Below are positions 8,297-16,325 of a DNA stretch of 64,000 nucleotides, one piece after another (position 1 is the stretch's first letter; each line of letters begins with the position of its first letter). The notes below the pieces were generated by a model, which saw only the letters and a program-made list of their open reading frames with translations, had not been told where the DNA came from and did not search any database. The DNA is from Geomobilimonas luticola. GTDB lineage: Bacteria; Desulfobacterota; Desulfuromonadia; Geobacterales; Geobacteraceae. Location of the stretch: positions 372,001 through 436,000 of the forward strand of contig NZ_JAHCVK010000002.1 in NCBI RefSeq assembly GCF_018476905.1, written 5' to 3'. The translations under genes and the position numbers were made by a program.

Positions 8297-9496
8297 ATGA
8301 AACGGGTAGTCTCTGTGGTGTCAGGAGTCCTGCTGACCATCGTTCTGGCGGCGCCTTTCCCCGTACCAACCGAAGCATCTGCCGCGGATACCAAAAGCGT
8401 TGTGACGGGAAACAACGCCTTCGCCGCGGGGTTGTATCACAAACTCGGCACCAGGGAGGGGAACCTGTTCTTTTCCCCCTACAGCATCTCGTCGGCCCTG
8501 GGGATGACCTATGCCGGGGCCCGGGGGAATACGGCACGTGAAATCAGGGAAGTCCTCCAGTTCCAGTTGGACCAGACCGACCTTAATGCTGCATTCAAGA
8601 AACAGAACAAAGAACTTGCTGCCACGGCCAGCGCATCCGGGCAGAAACTGAACATCGCCAGTGCCCTGGTTCTCACCGGTGGAAACGTGAGTGACGAGTA
8701 CAAAGCCACCCTCAAAAACAGCTACGATGCCGAGAGCTTTGCCGGTGGCCTGGACAAGATCAACGGCTGGGTCAAGAAGAAAACCGAGGGGAAGATCGAG
8801 GAAATACTCACGGAGCTGTCAGCCAATTCCGTCTGCGTGCTTCTGAATGCGATTTACTTCAAGGGTTCCTGGGAGAGCCAGTTCCGGAAGGGTGCCACCC
8901 ATGATGCACCATTCAGTGTATCGCCGGGCAAAAAGGTGACGGCCCCCCTCATGTACCAGAAGAGCGACTTTGCCATCCTGGAGGAAAAGGATTTCCAGGC
9001 GGTCGCGCTGCCGTACAAAGGAAAGTCCCTCTCCATGGTCATCCTGCTTCCCCGGAGCACGGACGGACTCCCCGCGCTGGAACGACAGCTCACACCCCAG
9101 GTCCTGAAGGGGTGGCTGGCGAAGCTTGATGCGCAGCAGCCACGGGAAATAGAGCTCTTTCTGCCGAAATTCAAGGTCGAAACCGGCTATGACCTGAAAG
9201 CTCCCTTCCAGAGCATGGGGATGACCGACGCCTTTTCCCCGTCCAACGCGGATTTCACCGGCATGGGGTGGCCGAAGGGAGAACTGTTCATCGGGCAGAT
9301 CAAACACAAGGCCGTTGTCGAGGTCAACGAGGAAGGTACCGAGGCGGCTGCCGCCACTGCCGTGGAGATGATAACGAAGTCGATGCCGTATTTTCCGGTA
9401 TTTCGGGCGGATCATCCCTTCCTCTATCTCATCCGGGACAACCGGAGCGGCGCCATCCTGTTCATGGGGCGGCTGGCCGATCCCGCTGCCAGGTAG
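8297..9496 (+). CDS. Secreted serpin (serine protease inhibitor)
   Basis: 399 residues, full serpin length, with a signal peptide ending ASA/ADT and AATGGAGGAG before the ATG. Family signatures are FSPYSISSALGMTYAGARG, VLLNAIYFKGSW and the C-terminal DHPFLYLIRDNRSGAILFMG. The reactive-centre hinge EEGTEAAAATA (from Glu345) has the small residues at P14-P9 needed for strand insertion, so it should be an inhibitory serpin. Aligning E345 as P17 places P1 at Lys361 and P1' at Ser362, predicting trypsin-like targets. It would act in the periplasm or outside the cell. Bacterial serpins are known but sporadic and probably acquired by transfer. Confidence 0.95.
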   Translation: MKRVVSVVSGVLLTIVLAAPFPVPTEASAADTKSVVTGNNAFAAGLYHKLGTREGNLFFSPYSISSALGMTYAGARGNTAREIREVLQFQLDQTDLNAAFKKQNKELAATASASGQKLNIASALVLTGGNVSDEYKATLKNSYDAESFAGGLDKINGWVKKKTEGKIEEILTELSANSVCVLLNAIYFKGSWESQFRKGATHDAPFSVSPGKKVTAPLMYQKSDFAILEEKDFQAVALPYKGKSLSMVILLPRSTDGLPALERQLTPQVLKGWLAKLDAQQPREIELFLPKFKVETGYDLKAPFQSMGMTDAFSPSNADFTGMGWPKGELFIGQIKHKAVVEVNEEGTEAAAATAVEMITKSMPYFPVFRADHPFLYLIRDNRSGAILFMGRLADPAAR

Positions 9497-9524
9497 GGTA
9501 CTCAACAGATTGAAGGAGCGGAGC

Positions 9525-9932
9525 ATGAAACAGTTCGTGAAAATGATCACACTGCTGGTGGTTATGGCAGCCGGCCTGGGTTATGGGTCTGTCAACGCTG
9601 AGGAAGGCACGTCGGTCGTCGGCGGCAAGAAGGTTGGCGGAGTGGGAAGCCTTGTGGAGACGGCTGCAAAGGAAACGCGCCTTAACGGCACCCTCGGTGA
9701 GAAAGGTGCTTCGCTTGCCCTGGACACCCCGATCTACTTTGCCCAGGGGAGCAGGTCGGAACGGGTCGTGACCAGCGTCAGGCTCACTGTGCCGGACGAG
9801 ATGCGTGACAAGGTCATGCAGTTCGAGCACAAACATGTCGAGGTGGCAGGTCCCATGGACTGCACGATGGAGTACTCTCCCTGGACCGCAACTTGCCAGG
9901 TGACCGTCAGGCAGATAGAACCGGCCAGATGA
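9525..9932 (+). CDS. Small secreted protein of unknown function
   Basis: 135 residues from the ATG at 9525, preferred over 9510 because AAGGAG lies 9 bases upstream. The signal peptide ends VNA/EEG. The mature chain has a Gly/Val-rich start, then a beta-rich segment (ERVVTSVRLTVPDEM, HVEVAGPMDC, TATCQVTV) with two cysteines that could pair. The family is not recognised. It follows the serpin by 28 bases and precedes the LamG lipoprotein by 15, so these three probably form an operon. Confidence 0.65.
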   Translation: MKQFVKMITLLVVMAAGLGYGSVNAEEGTSVVGGKKVGGVGSLVETAAKETRLNGTLGEKGASLALDTPIYFAQGSRSERVVTSVRLTVPDEMRDKVMQFEHKHVEVAGPMDCTMEYSPWTATCQVTVRQIEPAR

Positions 9933-9947
9933 TGGGGGGAGAAAATC

Positions 9948-10625
9948 ATGAGCAAGCAGACGTTGATGATGGTGGCGGCGGCCGTTTTATTTCTGGCGCT
10001 TGGCACGGGATGTCATGTCAATCCGCAGGTTGTCCTGCATGATCCGTTCGACCGGGAAGATCCCGTCGTCAAGCTGCCCGGGATGGCGTTGACGTATGTC
10101 CAGGGCCATGACCGGGGTGAGGCGCTCTTTTTCGATGGTGTGACCCATCTGCGGGAACCGGGCTTGAGATGGATTCCCGCCGGCAGCAACTGGGTGGAAG
10201 GGGCCGTGGAATTCTGGGTCAAACCGGCGGAATACCCGACCGCGCCCCAATCCTCCCCGCTCGTGCTGTTCAACTGGTTCGACTGGCCGCGACCGGACTC
10301 GGGGTACGTGGGGCATATAGCGCTCACGGCCGACGGGAAGATCGAGAACAACTGCGGGTGGGAGTGGGGTGGAGGCGTCTCGCCTACGGTTACCTCCGCT
10401 TCTTCCGTGCCACTGGACAGCTGGACGCACATCGCCGTTGCCTGGAGCAAGGCCGGGGGATACACCAGGATATACGTCAACGGCAAGCCGGACGCCGAAT
10501 TGGCGACCTATTGCGCGCGGGGAAGCAACGGCGTCATCTACCCCTGGCTGGCGGGATACGGCGGTTTCGTCGGCGCCCTTGACGAGTTCAAAATCTACGC
10601 CGCGCCCGCCACCCCTCCCTTTTAA
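9948..10625 (+). CDS. LamG/concanavalin-A-like lipoprotein
   Basis: 225 residues with a lipoprotein signal (LFLALGTGC, lipid-modified Cys about residue 23). The rest matches a LamG-type jelly roll: VEGAVEFWVKP, a central SGYVGHIALTADGKIE, then SWTHIAVAWSKAGGYTRIYV and the closing GALDEFKIY. Such domains bind glycans or proteins; no catalytic residues were seen. It is predicted to be anchored at the outer membrane. A truncated relative of its 3' end lies at 6962-7138. It is probably co-transcribed with the serpin. Confidence 0.85.
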   Translation: MSKQTLMMVAAAVLFLALGTGCHVNPQVVLHDPFDREDPVVKLPGMALTYVQGHDRGEALFFDGVTHLREPGLRWIPAGSNWVEGAVEFWVKPAEYPTAPQSSPLVLFNWFDWPRPDSGYVGHIALTADGKIENNCGWEWGGGVSPTVTSASSVPLDSWTHIAVAWSKAGGYTRIYVNGKPDAELATYCARGSNGVIYPWLAGYGGFVGALDEFKIYAAPATPPF

Positions 10626-10683
10626 TCCGTTATCATGTAGGGGAGACCGTGGCACATGCGAGCATCATAATCCGGGAGGTCCC

Positions 10684-11031
10684 ATGGGGAACATGGTGAA
10701 ACAGGCAAAATCCGAACTGAAACAACTTCCCGCCATGCTCGGCAAACTGCTGGGGGGGCTCATGGCTGTCGTCGGCTTCGCGGCGACGGTGTGGATCATT
10801 ACCCGGGGCACCGACTGGGTGGTCGCTGATATCCGGGGATACCTGGGGCTGGGGGTCGCGGGGATCATCGTCTTCGTGCTGTCGTCCCGGCTCCTGGCCA
10901 GGCGTTGTGCCGAAACCCCGGCTGAAGTCACCCTCCCGCAAGAGAGCTCGCGCACCAGCATGCTGGCGTGGGGTATCCTGCTGCTGCTGGTGGTGCTGTT
11001 CCTGGTCTGCACCTATTTCCTGACCAGGTAG
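10684..11031 (+). CDS. Two-helix membrane protein of unknown function
   Basis: 115 residues from the ATG at 10684, chosen because GGGAGGT precedes it. An amphipathic Lys-rich N-terminus (VKQAKSELKQLPAMLGK) is followed by hydrophobic segments at about 22-40, 55-70 and 92-112. The family is not recognised. It closes the run of + strand exported or membrane genes of the inhibitor island. Confidence 0.6.
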   Translation: MGNMVKQAKSELKQLPAMLGKLLGGLMAVVGFAATVWIITRGTDWVVADIRGYLGLGVAGIIVFVLSSRLLARRCAETPAEVTLPQESSRTSMLAWGILLLLVVLFLVCTYFLTR

Positions 11032-11088
11032 GTTGCAAGGTATCGAGCGAATGGGTGACCAGTCCTGTTGTACTATAAATTAACTATA

Positions 11089-11140
11089 GACTTATATAGG
11101 TTCTTTATGTATATTTTTTGCATCAATGGACTTATTTAGG
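11089..11140 (+). promoter_or_regulatory. Direct repeats upstream of XRE gene, possible operator
   Basis: Two copies of GACTTAT(A/T)TAGG lie at 11089-11100 and 11129-11140, 40 bases apart, in AT-rich DNA just before the HTH gene at 11149. TATAAT also occurs at 11143-11148, immediately before the ATG. The spacing suggests sites for autoregulation by the HTH protein; this is inferred from position only. Confidence 0.4.
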
Positions 11141-11148
11141 GCTATAAT

Positions 11149-11457
11149 ATGACAATATCAAAAACAGCAGAAGAGTGGGAAGCTGAACTCGGGCAACAAC
11201 TGCGCGACCTGCGCCTGCGCCAGAACATCAACCAGCAGCAGCTCGCCGAGCAGGCCGGTGTGGCCCTGAACGCGGTCAAGAATCTGGAGTCGGGCAAAGG
11301 TTCGACAGTTTCCACGATGGTGAAGGTGTTGCGTGCCCTGGGCCGGTCCGACTGGCTGGCCACACTGGCGCCGGCAGTGACCGTAAGCCCGCTGCAGATG
11401 TTGAAATCCAGGAAGGTACGTCAACGTGCATCCAGGCAACGACGACCTAAGACATGA
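11149..11457 (+). CDS. XRE-family HTH regulator, HipB-like
   Basis: 102 residues. An N-terminal helix-turn-helix of the Cro/C1 type spans about residues 15-70 (LRLRQNINQQQLAEQAGVAL, then NAVKNLESGKGSTVSTMVKV). The length and the basic tail (RQRASRQRRPKT) resemble HipB-type antitoxins, but no hipA toxin gene follows, so it is an orphan here. It may regulate its own AT-rich upstream region. It lies between the inhibitor island and the polysaccharide locus. Confidence 0.8.
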   Translation: MTISKTAEEWEAELGQQLRDLRLRQNINQQQLAEQAGVALNAVKNLESGKGSTVSTMVKVLRALGRSDWLATLAPAVTVSPLQMLKSRKVRQRASRQRRPKT

Positions 11458-11652
11458 ATCCCGCCGGATCCGTGGTCACCACAGATCTGTCGTCTGACCC
11501 CCTTCGAAACATCTCCGCTGCGCCTGCAAGTATTTAATCCCCTTGGCCTGATCATTTTTCCACATGTCCGTCCCGTTGGCATCACCTTTGCGTAACAATA
11601 TCGTTTCACACGGGTTGACGCCGTATTAGAAAACATTATTTTTTATAAATAC

Positions 11653-11681
11653 TTGACATTACAGAGAAATTATGTTATAAA
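11653..11681 (+). promoter_or_regulatory. Sigma-70 promoter for the polysaccharide locus
   Basis: TTGACA (11653-11658) and TATAAA (11676-11681) are separated by exactly 17 bases, 30 bases before the first gene of the export block. The -35 box is a perfect consensus match and the -10 box matches 5 of 6 positions. Confidence 0.8.
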
Positions 11682-11710
11682 GAGCGACTAATTTTTCCAG
11701 GGATTTCATT

Positions 11711-12748
11711 ATGATACGTTTATTTTACGTTATTTCACTGACGACAGCTCTCGTCACTCTGAACGGTTGCGCCACCTACACCGACCTCCCCGCGGGAACC
11801 AGCAAAGAGATTGATGGCAATGGAGCATCTCCCATTGTTACCAAAGAATCGGTTATGGTAAGGGGTGACGGGACCAATGACATCCCTACTACTGATTACC
11901 TGGTCGGGCCTGGTGACATCCTCTCGGTAACCATCTATGGTCGAAGTGATCTTGCCGGTTTGGGGGGGAAGGGGAGCCGAGTAGATGTCAATGGCACCAT
12001 ACAACTTCCTCTGCTGGGATCAATTCAGGTGGCAGGACTCTCTCTTCAGCAAATACGTGACCGGCTGCAGGATGCCTTCAAGCAGTATCTGCGAGATCCT
12101 TCAGTTGTGGTCGAAGTCGTTGAATACAAAAGTCATCCCCTCTATCTTCTCGGTCAGTTCAAGCAATCTGGGACGCACTATATGGATCGTTCCATTAACC
12201 TGCTCCAGGGGCTGGCACTTGGTAGCGGTCTCGATTCAACTGCCAACCTTCGCGGCGCCCGTCTGCTACGTGACAAGAAGATCATGCCGGTAGACATCTA
12301 TAGCCTGCTCCATGATGGAGACCAGAGTCAGAATGTCTGGCTACAGCCCGGTGACACTATATACGTGCCGGACAACAGTCTCCAAAATGTCTTCGTCTTT
12401 GGAGCGGTGAAGACACCGGGCCCGATTCCCATGAAGAACGGACAGCTTACGCTTCATCAGGCGGTTGCTTCCGCCGGGGGACTAGGGAGCATTAGTTACG
12501 ACAAAAATGTCCGCATTGTGAGGTCACTCACGCCGACCCGCGGAGAGTTGATCGTTGTCGACCTCGATAAAATCCTCGCCGGAGAAGCACGCCCCTTCAT
12601 ATTGATGGAAGGGGACATTGTGTACGTGCCGAAAAGTCTAGTCGGAACCTGGAATGAAGCCATCGGCGAAATGCTGCCGACTCTCCATCTTATAAGCGGT
12701 ATCCTGAATCCTTTTGTCCAGATCAAATATCTTGCCGATAGATGGTAA
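11711..12748 (+). CDS. Wza-like polysaccharide export lipoprotein
   Basis: 345 residues with a lipoprotein signal (VTLNGC/AT). The Poly_export domain begins near residue 60 (YLVGPGDILSVTIYG, VDVNGTIQLPLLG, VAGLSLQQIRDRL), followed by SLBB-type segments (YLLGQFKQSGTHYM; VFVFGAVKTPGPIPM). Such proteins form the outer-membrane export channel working with the Wzc-type partner encoded next. It is shorter than E. coli Wza (379 residues), close to many deltaproteobacterial homologues. The promoter at 11653 drives it. Confidence 0.92.
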   Translation: MIRLFYVISLTTALVTLNGCATYTDLPAGTSKEIDGNGASPIVTKESVMVRGDGTNDIPTTDYLVGPGDILSVTIYGRSDLAGLGGKGSRVDVNGTIQLPLLGSIQVAGLSLQQIRDRLQDAFKQYLRDPSVVVEVVEYKSHPLYLLGQFKQSGTHYMDRSINLLQGLALGSGLDSTANLRGARLLRDKKIMPVDIYSLLHDGDQSQNVWLQPGDTIYVPDNSLQNVFVFGAVKTPGPIPMKNGQLTLHQAVASAGGLGSISYDKNVRIVRSLTPTRGELIVVDLDKILAGEARPFILMEGDIVYVPKSLVGTWNEAIGEMLPTLHLISGILNPFVQIKYLADRW

Positions 12749-12782
12749 CTGTGCGTCTACACTTCACAAAAGTAGGATTGTC

Positions 12783-15119
12783 ATGACTCCAAATTTTACC
12801 GGTCTTTCCCCTGTTCCAACCCAACCTTCCGAGGTCCACCTCAACGATTACCTCATGGTCATATTTCGGCGTAAGCGCATTTTTCTGCTCTCCTTCTGCG
12901 CAGTCTTCCTCGGAGTTTCGATTTACACCTTCTCCATGAAACCCATTTATGAGTCGTCTGCTACCCTGTACGTCATGAGCGAAAAGGGTAAAGGCCTGCT
13001 GACCGAGCTGGGTGTAAACCAGCAGAGTTCCATCCCCGCCGAGATAGAAATACTCAAATCGAGGACTAATGCGGCAGAGGTGGTAAGAAGGCTGCACCTT
13101 AACTGGCTGGTGACCAATAAAAGTAGCGATCTCACCTTCAAGCTGCTTGAGTTCACTGCCGACTCTAATCTTTACAAGATAGAGGTCACGGGAGCTGACA
13201 GTTACGACATTAAAGATGCAGACGGAAAAGTTTTGGGATCAGGGCAGAGCGGAGCTCTCTTTCAGTCGGACAAGCTGCGGATACTTTTGACTGAACTTCA
13301 CGGATCGCCAGGTTCTGGTTTTGAACTGTCGCTTGCACCTTCCGACCCTCTTGTGGCTGGCATCCGGAGTAATTTGGCTGCTGCTGAAGTGGGTAAAGGG
13401 ACTGGCATCATCCGGGTCTCCTACGCAAATACAGACAGATATGTTGCGAAGGATGTGGTCAATACATTGAGTCAGGTGTATCTGGAACAAAATATCGCCT
13501 TCAAGACTGAAGAGGCAAACCGGACCGTCAAGTTTGTTGATGAGCAACTGGGTGGTTTGATCGACAAGCTGGATACGGCAGAAAAGAATTTACAGACATT
13601 CAAGAGCGGATCTGGAGTCATGGTCCTCGATGCCGTAGCCCAGAATGCTATTCAAAAAGTTTCCGATGTGGAAAAGCAGAAAGCGGAGATTGTTCTGGAG
13701 AAAAAGCAGGTGGAATTTGCCATCGTGGCACTGAAGGATGCACTGAAAAATGGTAAGGTCTATACCCCCTCCGCGATGAAGGGTGATCCGGGCGTTGCCG
13801 CCATGGCTGGCAAACTAACAGAATTGGAGTTGCAGAAACGGGCTCTCCTGGCTGATGTCACGGACTCCCACCCCCAGGTGCGTGCGCTCCAGGTACAGAT
13901 TGACGAGATCCAGAGAAAAATGGTTGCCGTGTATGACACGGCTCTGCACAACCTTGCGAAATTGGAGGCTTCCCTCACCCAGCTTGGGAGTCAGCATGAA
14001 CAGGAGCTCAAACGGCTGCCGGCTGCAGAGCGGGAACTGGCCGGACTCTTGCGTCATACGAAGGTTAATGCCGATATTTATACGATGCTGCTGCAGAAGC
14101 GTGAGGAGGCGCGGATTGCCAGGGCTTCGACTATCAGTAGTATAAACGTTATCGACCCCGCCATTGTTCCACGAAATCCGATCAAGCCCGAGAAGCTGAA
14201 ATATCTCCTTCTCGGGCTGGTTGCAGGATTCATGCTCGGGGTCGGCCTCGCCTTCTTGCAGGAGTACCTGGACGACACCGTCAAGGATGCGGAAGAGGCC
14301 AAGCGGCTTCTCGGCTTCCCCCACCTGGCCACCATCCCCCACATCGACCGGGGGAGCGACGAACGGCGCAGCGGCGCCGAGGCCATCGTCAGCCACACCG
14401 AACCCCGCTCTTCCGTGGCCGAGGCGTTCCGGTCCCTTCGGACCGGTCTCCACTTTTCCGCCATCAACCGGGACAAGCGGGTCCTCGTCTTCACCAGTTC
14501 CTTCCCCGGCGAGGGGAAATCCACTGTCTCCGCCAACCTGGCCATCACCATCGCCCAGACCGACGCCAGGGTCCTCCTCATCGACTGCGACATGCGCCGC
14601 TCCTCCCTCCACGACAAGCTGCGGGTGGACAAGCTCCCAGGGCTCTCCGAGGTCCTGGCGGGGGATATCGAGTTCGCCGCCGCCGTCCACACCACCGAGG
14701 TTCCCAACCTTCACCTCCTGGCCGCCGGCACTACCCCCCCCAACCCCTCCGAACTCCTCGGCTCCGTGGTGATGCGCGACCTCCTGGACCGGCTCCGGGA
14801 GGAGTACGACCAGATCATCATCGACGCCCCCCCCGTTCTCGCCGTCACCGATGCCCCGGTCCTCACCACCCTGGCGGACATCGTCCTCGTGGTCATGGAA
14901 ACGGCCCGCGTCCCCGCCAAGGCCGCCACCCGCATGCGCGAACTCCTCGGCGCCGTCCAGGCCCCCGTCGCCGGCCTCGTCATCAACGACAAATCGGGGC
15001 GCGGCATGTCCTACGGCTACTACGGCTACAAGTACGGCTATGGGTACGGCTATGGGTATTATGGTGAGGAGGAAAAAGCGTCTGCCAAGGCGAAGCCTTG
15101 GTGGAGACGGTTTTTCTAG
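12783..15119 (+). CDS. Wzc-like polysaccharide co-polymerase/BY-kinase
   Basis: 778 residues from the ATG at 12783 (AGGA upstream; an earlier in-frame start would overlap the previous gene). The order is: N-terminal Wzz domain with a first transmembrane helix (FLLSFCAVFLGVSIYTF), long coiled coils, GNVR-type region, a second helix (YLLLGLVAGFMLGVGLAFL), then a cytoplasmic kinase with Walker A near residue 576 (PGEGKST), Walker A' (VLLIDCDMRR) and Walker B (IIIDAPP). The tail is a Tyr cluster of alternating Tyr and Gly, the autophosphorylation target. It controls chain length and export. The kinase half is visibly more G+C-rich than the Wzz half. Confidence 0.95.
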   Translation: MTPNFTGLSPVPTQPSEVHLNDYLMVIFRRKRIFLLSFCAVFLGVSIYTFSMKPIYESSATLYVMSEKGKGLLTELGVNQQSSIPAEIEILKSRTNAAEVVRRLHLNWLVTNKSSDLTFKLLEFTADSNLYKIEVTGADSYDIKDADGKVLGSGQSGALFQSDKLRILLTELHGSPGSGFELSLAPSDPLVAGIRSNLAAAEVGKGTGIIRVSYANTDRYVAKDVVNTLSQVYLEQNIAFKTEEANRTVKFVDEQLGGLIDKLDTAEKNLQTFKSGSGVMVLDAVAQNAIQKVSDVEKQKAEIVLEKKQVEFAIVALKDALKNGKVYTPSAMKGDPGVAAMAGKLTELELQKRALLADVTDSHPQVRALQVQIDEIQRKMVAVYDTALHNLAKLEASLTQLGSQHEQELKRLPAAERELAGLLRHTKVNADIYTMLLQKREEARIARASTISSINVIDPAIVPRNPIKPEKLKYLLLGLVAGFMLGVGLAFLQEYLDDTVKDAEEAKRLLGFPHLATIPHIDRGSDERRSGAEAIVSHTEPRSSVAEAFRSLRTGLHFSAINRDKRVLVFTSSFPGEGKSTVSANLAITIAQTDARVLLIDCDMRRSSLHDKLRVDKLPGLSEVLAGDIEFAAAVHTTEVPNLHLLAAGTTPPNPSELLGSVVMRDLLDRLREEYDQIIIDAPPVLAVTDAPVLTTLADIVLVVMETARVPAKAATRMRELLGAVQAPVAGLVINDKSGRGMSYGYYGYKYGYGYGYGYYGEEEKASAKAKPWWRRFF

Positions 15120-15140
15120 GCAATAGGCAATAGACTTAAA

Positions 15141-15290
15141 CCGGTATCACGCAAAGACGCGGAGACGCAAAGAAAGGCTTAGAATCAAGCATTTTGATGT
15201 TATACCCCGAAAGCCTTTGTGATTTTCTCTGCGACTCTGCGTCTTGAGTGAGCGAAGCGAACGGGCGTGAGATAAAGATTTACCGATTCT
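15141..15290 (+). repeat. Interspersed repeat block (GCGAAGCGAACGGGCG family)
   Basis: The segment holds CGCAAAGACGCGGAGACGC, its near-inverse further on (CTGCGACTCTGCGTC), and the core AGCGAAGCGAACGGGCG at about 15252. The same core recurs many times between 16 and 50 kb, so this is the first member of a locus-wide repeat family. Confidence 0.75.
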
Positions 15291-15316
15291 GGTCTTGAGC
15301 ATCACAGAGAACAAGT

Positions 15317-16135
15317 TTGATAACTCAGAATTCAAAATTCAAAATTCTTCAGGCCCGCAGTTTGGGTCAAAATTTGGCAACAGATTATCATTGTCATCTG
15401 TTGCCAGCGTTGGACGACGGCCCATCCACCATGGCCGAATCCATAGAAATGGCGCGGTTGCTGGCGGGGGCGGGATACGGGACGGTGTACTGCACGCCCC
15501 ACCTGATCAAGGGGGTGTACGGGGCGGGGAATGACGCGGTGCGGAGCGGGGTAGGGGAACTGCAGGAACGGCTGAAGCGGGAGGGGATTCCCCTCACCGT
15601 CCTGCCCGGTCGGGAATACTACCTGGACGAATTCCTTGCCGATTGCCTGGACGACCCGCTCCCCTTGGGGGATACGGGACTGCTGCTCGTGGAGCTCCCC
15701 CGGCAGGTGCCGGAAGAGCTGGTGAAGAGCACCCTGTTCCGCATCCGCCAGAAGGGGTTCACCCCCCTCATCGCCCACCCCGAGCGGTGCAAACTGCTGG
15801 ATCCGCCACCGAGCGAAACCAATCAAAAAGGTTTTCTGAATTCATTGATTAATTCAAAATTCAAAATTCAAAATTCTTCAGGCCCGCAGCTTGGGTCAAA
15901 ATTGGCATCCAATTCCTTGCTTGCCTACCTGCAAGAAATTGGATGCGCATTCCAGGGCAACCTGGGGAGCTTCGCCGGCTATTACGGCCACCGGGCCCGG
16001 GCCAGCGCCGAGCGGATGCGGGAGATGGGGCTCTACAGCTGCTTCGGGAGTGATGGGCATAATGTGGAAGGGTTGAAGGAAATTTTGGTTCAAGGTACCC
16101 CCTCACCCGGTGCCTTGCACCACCCTCTCCTTTAG
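15317..16135 (+). CDS. PHP-family tyrosine phosphatase (CpsB/YwqE-like) with repeat insertions
   Basis: 272 residues as read, from a TTG. PHP metal-site motifs are present: DYHCHLLPALDDGP near residue 22, CTPH, IAHPER and the closing FGSDGHN. Family members dephosphorylate the Tyr tail of the neighbouring Wzc-like kinase. Two departures from the family stand out. The N-terminus (NSKFKILQA) and an internal segment near residues 180-193 (NSKFKIQNSSGPQLGSK) are encoded by copies of the AATTCAAAATTC repeat, and the C-terminal tail comes from another repeat. No ATG or good ribosome site precedes the conserved part, so activity is uncertain. Confidence 0.8.
   Translation: MITQNSKFKILQARSLGQNLATDYHCHLLPALDDGPSTMAESIEMARLLAGAGYGTVYCTPHLIKGVYGAGNDAVRSGVGELQERLKREGIPLTVLPGREYYLDEFLADCLDDPLPLGDTGLLLVELPRQVPEELVKSTLFRIRQKGFTPLIAHPERCKLLDPPPSETNQKGFLNSLINSKFKIQNSSGPQLGSKLASNSLLAYLQEIGCAFQGNLGSFAGYYGHRARASAERMREMGLYSCFGSDGHNVEGLKEILVQGTPSPGALHHPLL
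15325..15374 (+). repeat. AATTCAAAATTC/GGCCCGCAG repeat at gene 5' end
   Basis: AATTCAAAATTCAAAATTC is followed by TTCAGGCCCGCAGTTTGGG and TCAAAATT. It encodes the first residues of the PHP phosphatase. An almost identical unit lies inside the same gene at 15848, and inverted units occur at 16218, 45614 and 53132. Confidence 0.85.
15848..15903 (+). repeat. In-frame copy of the AATTCAAAATTC repeat inside the phosphatase gene
   Basis: Three AATTCAAA-type units lead into TTCAGGCCCGCAGCTTGGG and TCAAAATT. The copy keeps the reading frame and adds about 20-25 residues between the IAHPER motif and the helix NSLLAYLQEIG. Confidence 0.85.
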
Positions 16136-16313
16136 GCCCAGAGGGTCCCGAGGGAGAGGGTAAAGATTCTCTCCGCGTACTCGAGAGAGCGAAGCGAACG
16201 GGCGAGAGGCAAGGCAGTTTTGAATTATGAATGTTGACCCAGACTGCGGGCCTGAAGAATTTTGAATTGAAACCCCGATCCCCGATCCCCGATCCCTGGT
16301 CCCGGATTTTAAA
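16136..16313 (+). repeat. Composite interspersed repeat block
   Basis: In order: an inverted CCCTCTCC/GGAGAGGG unit, TCTCCGCGTACTCGAGAGAG, GCGAAGCGAACGGGCGAGAG, an inverted AATTCAAAATTC/GGCCCGCAG element (16218-16269) and a CGATCCC-type tandem tail ending in CCCGG. This composite order recurs at 17044, 18541, 19088, 21567 and 47060. Confidence 0.8.
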
Positions 16314-16325
16314 AGGAACGAGCCA

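Noticed and set aside
11149-11457. Complete HipBA module
   Set aside because: No hipA-like kinase gene follows; the next gene is the Wza-like export protein.
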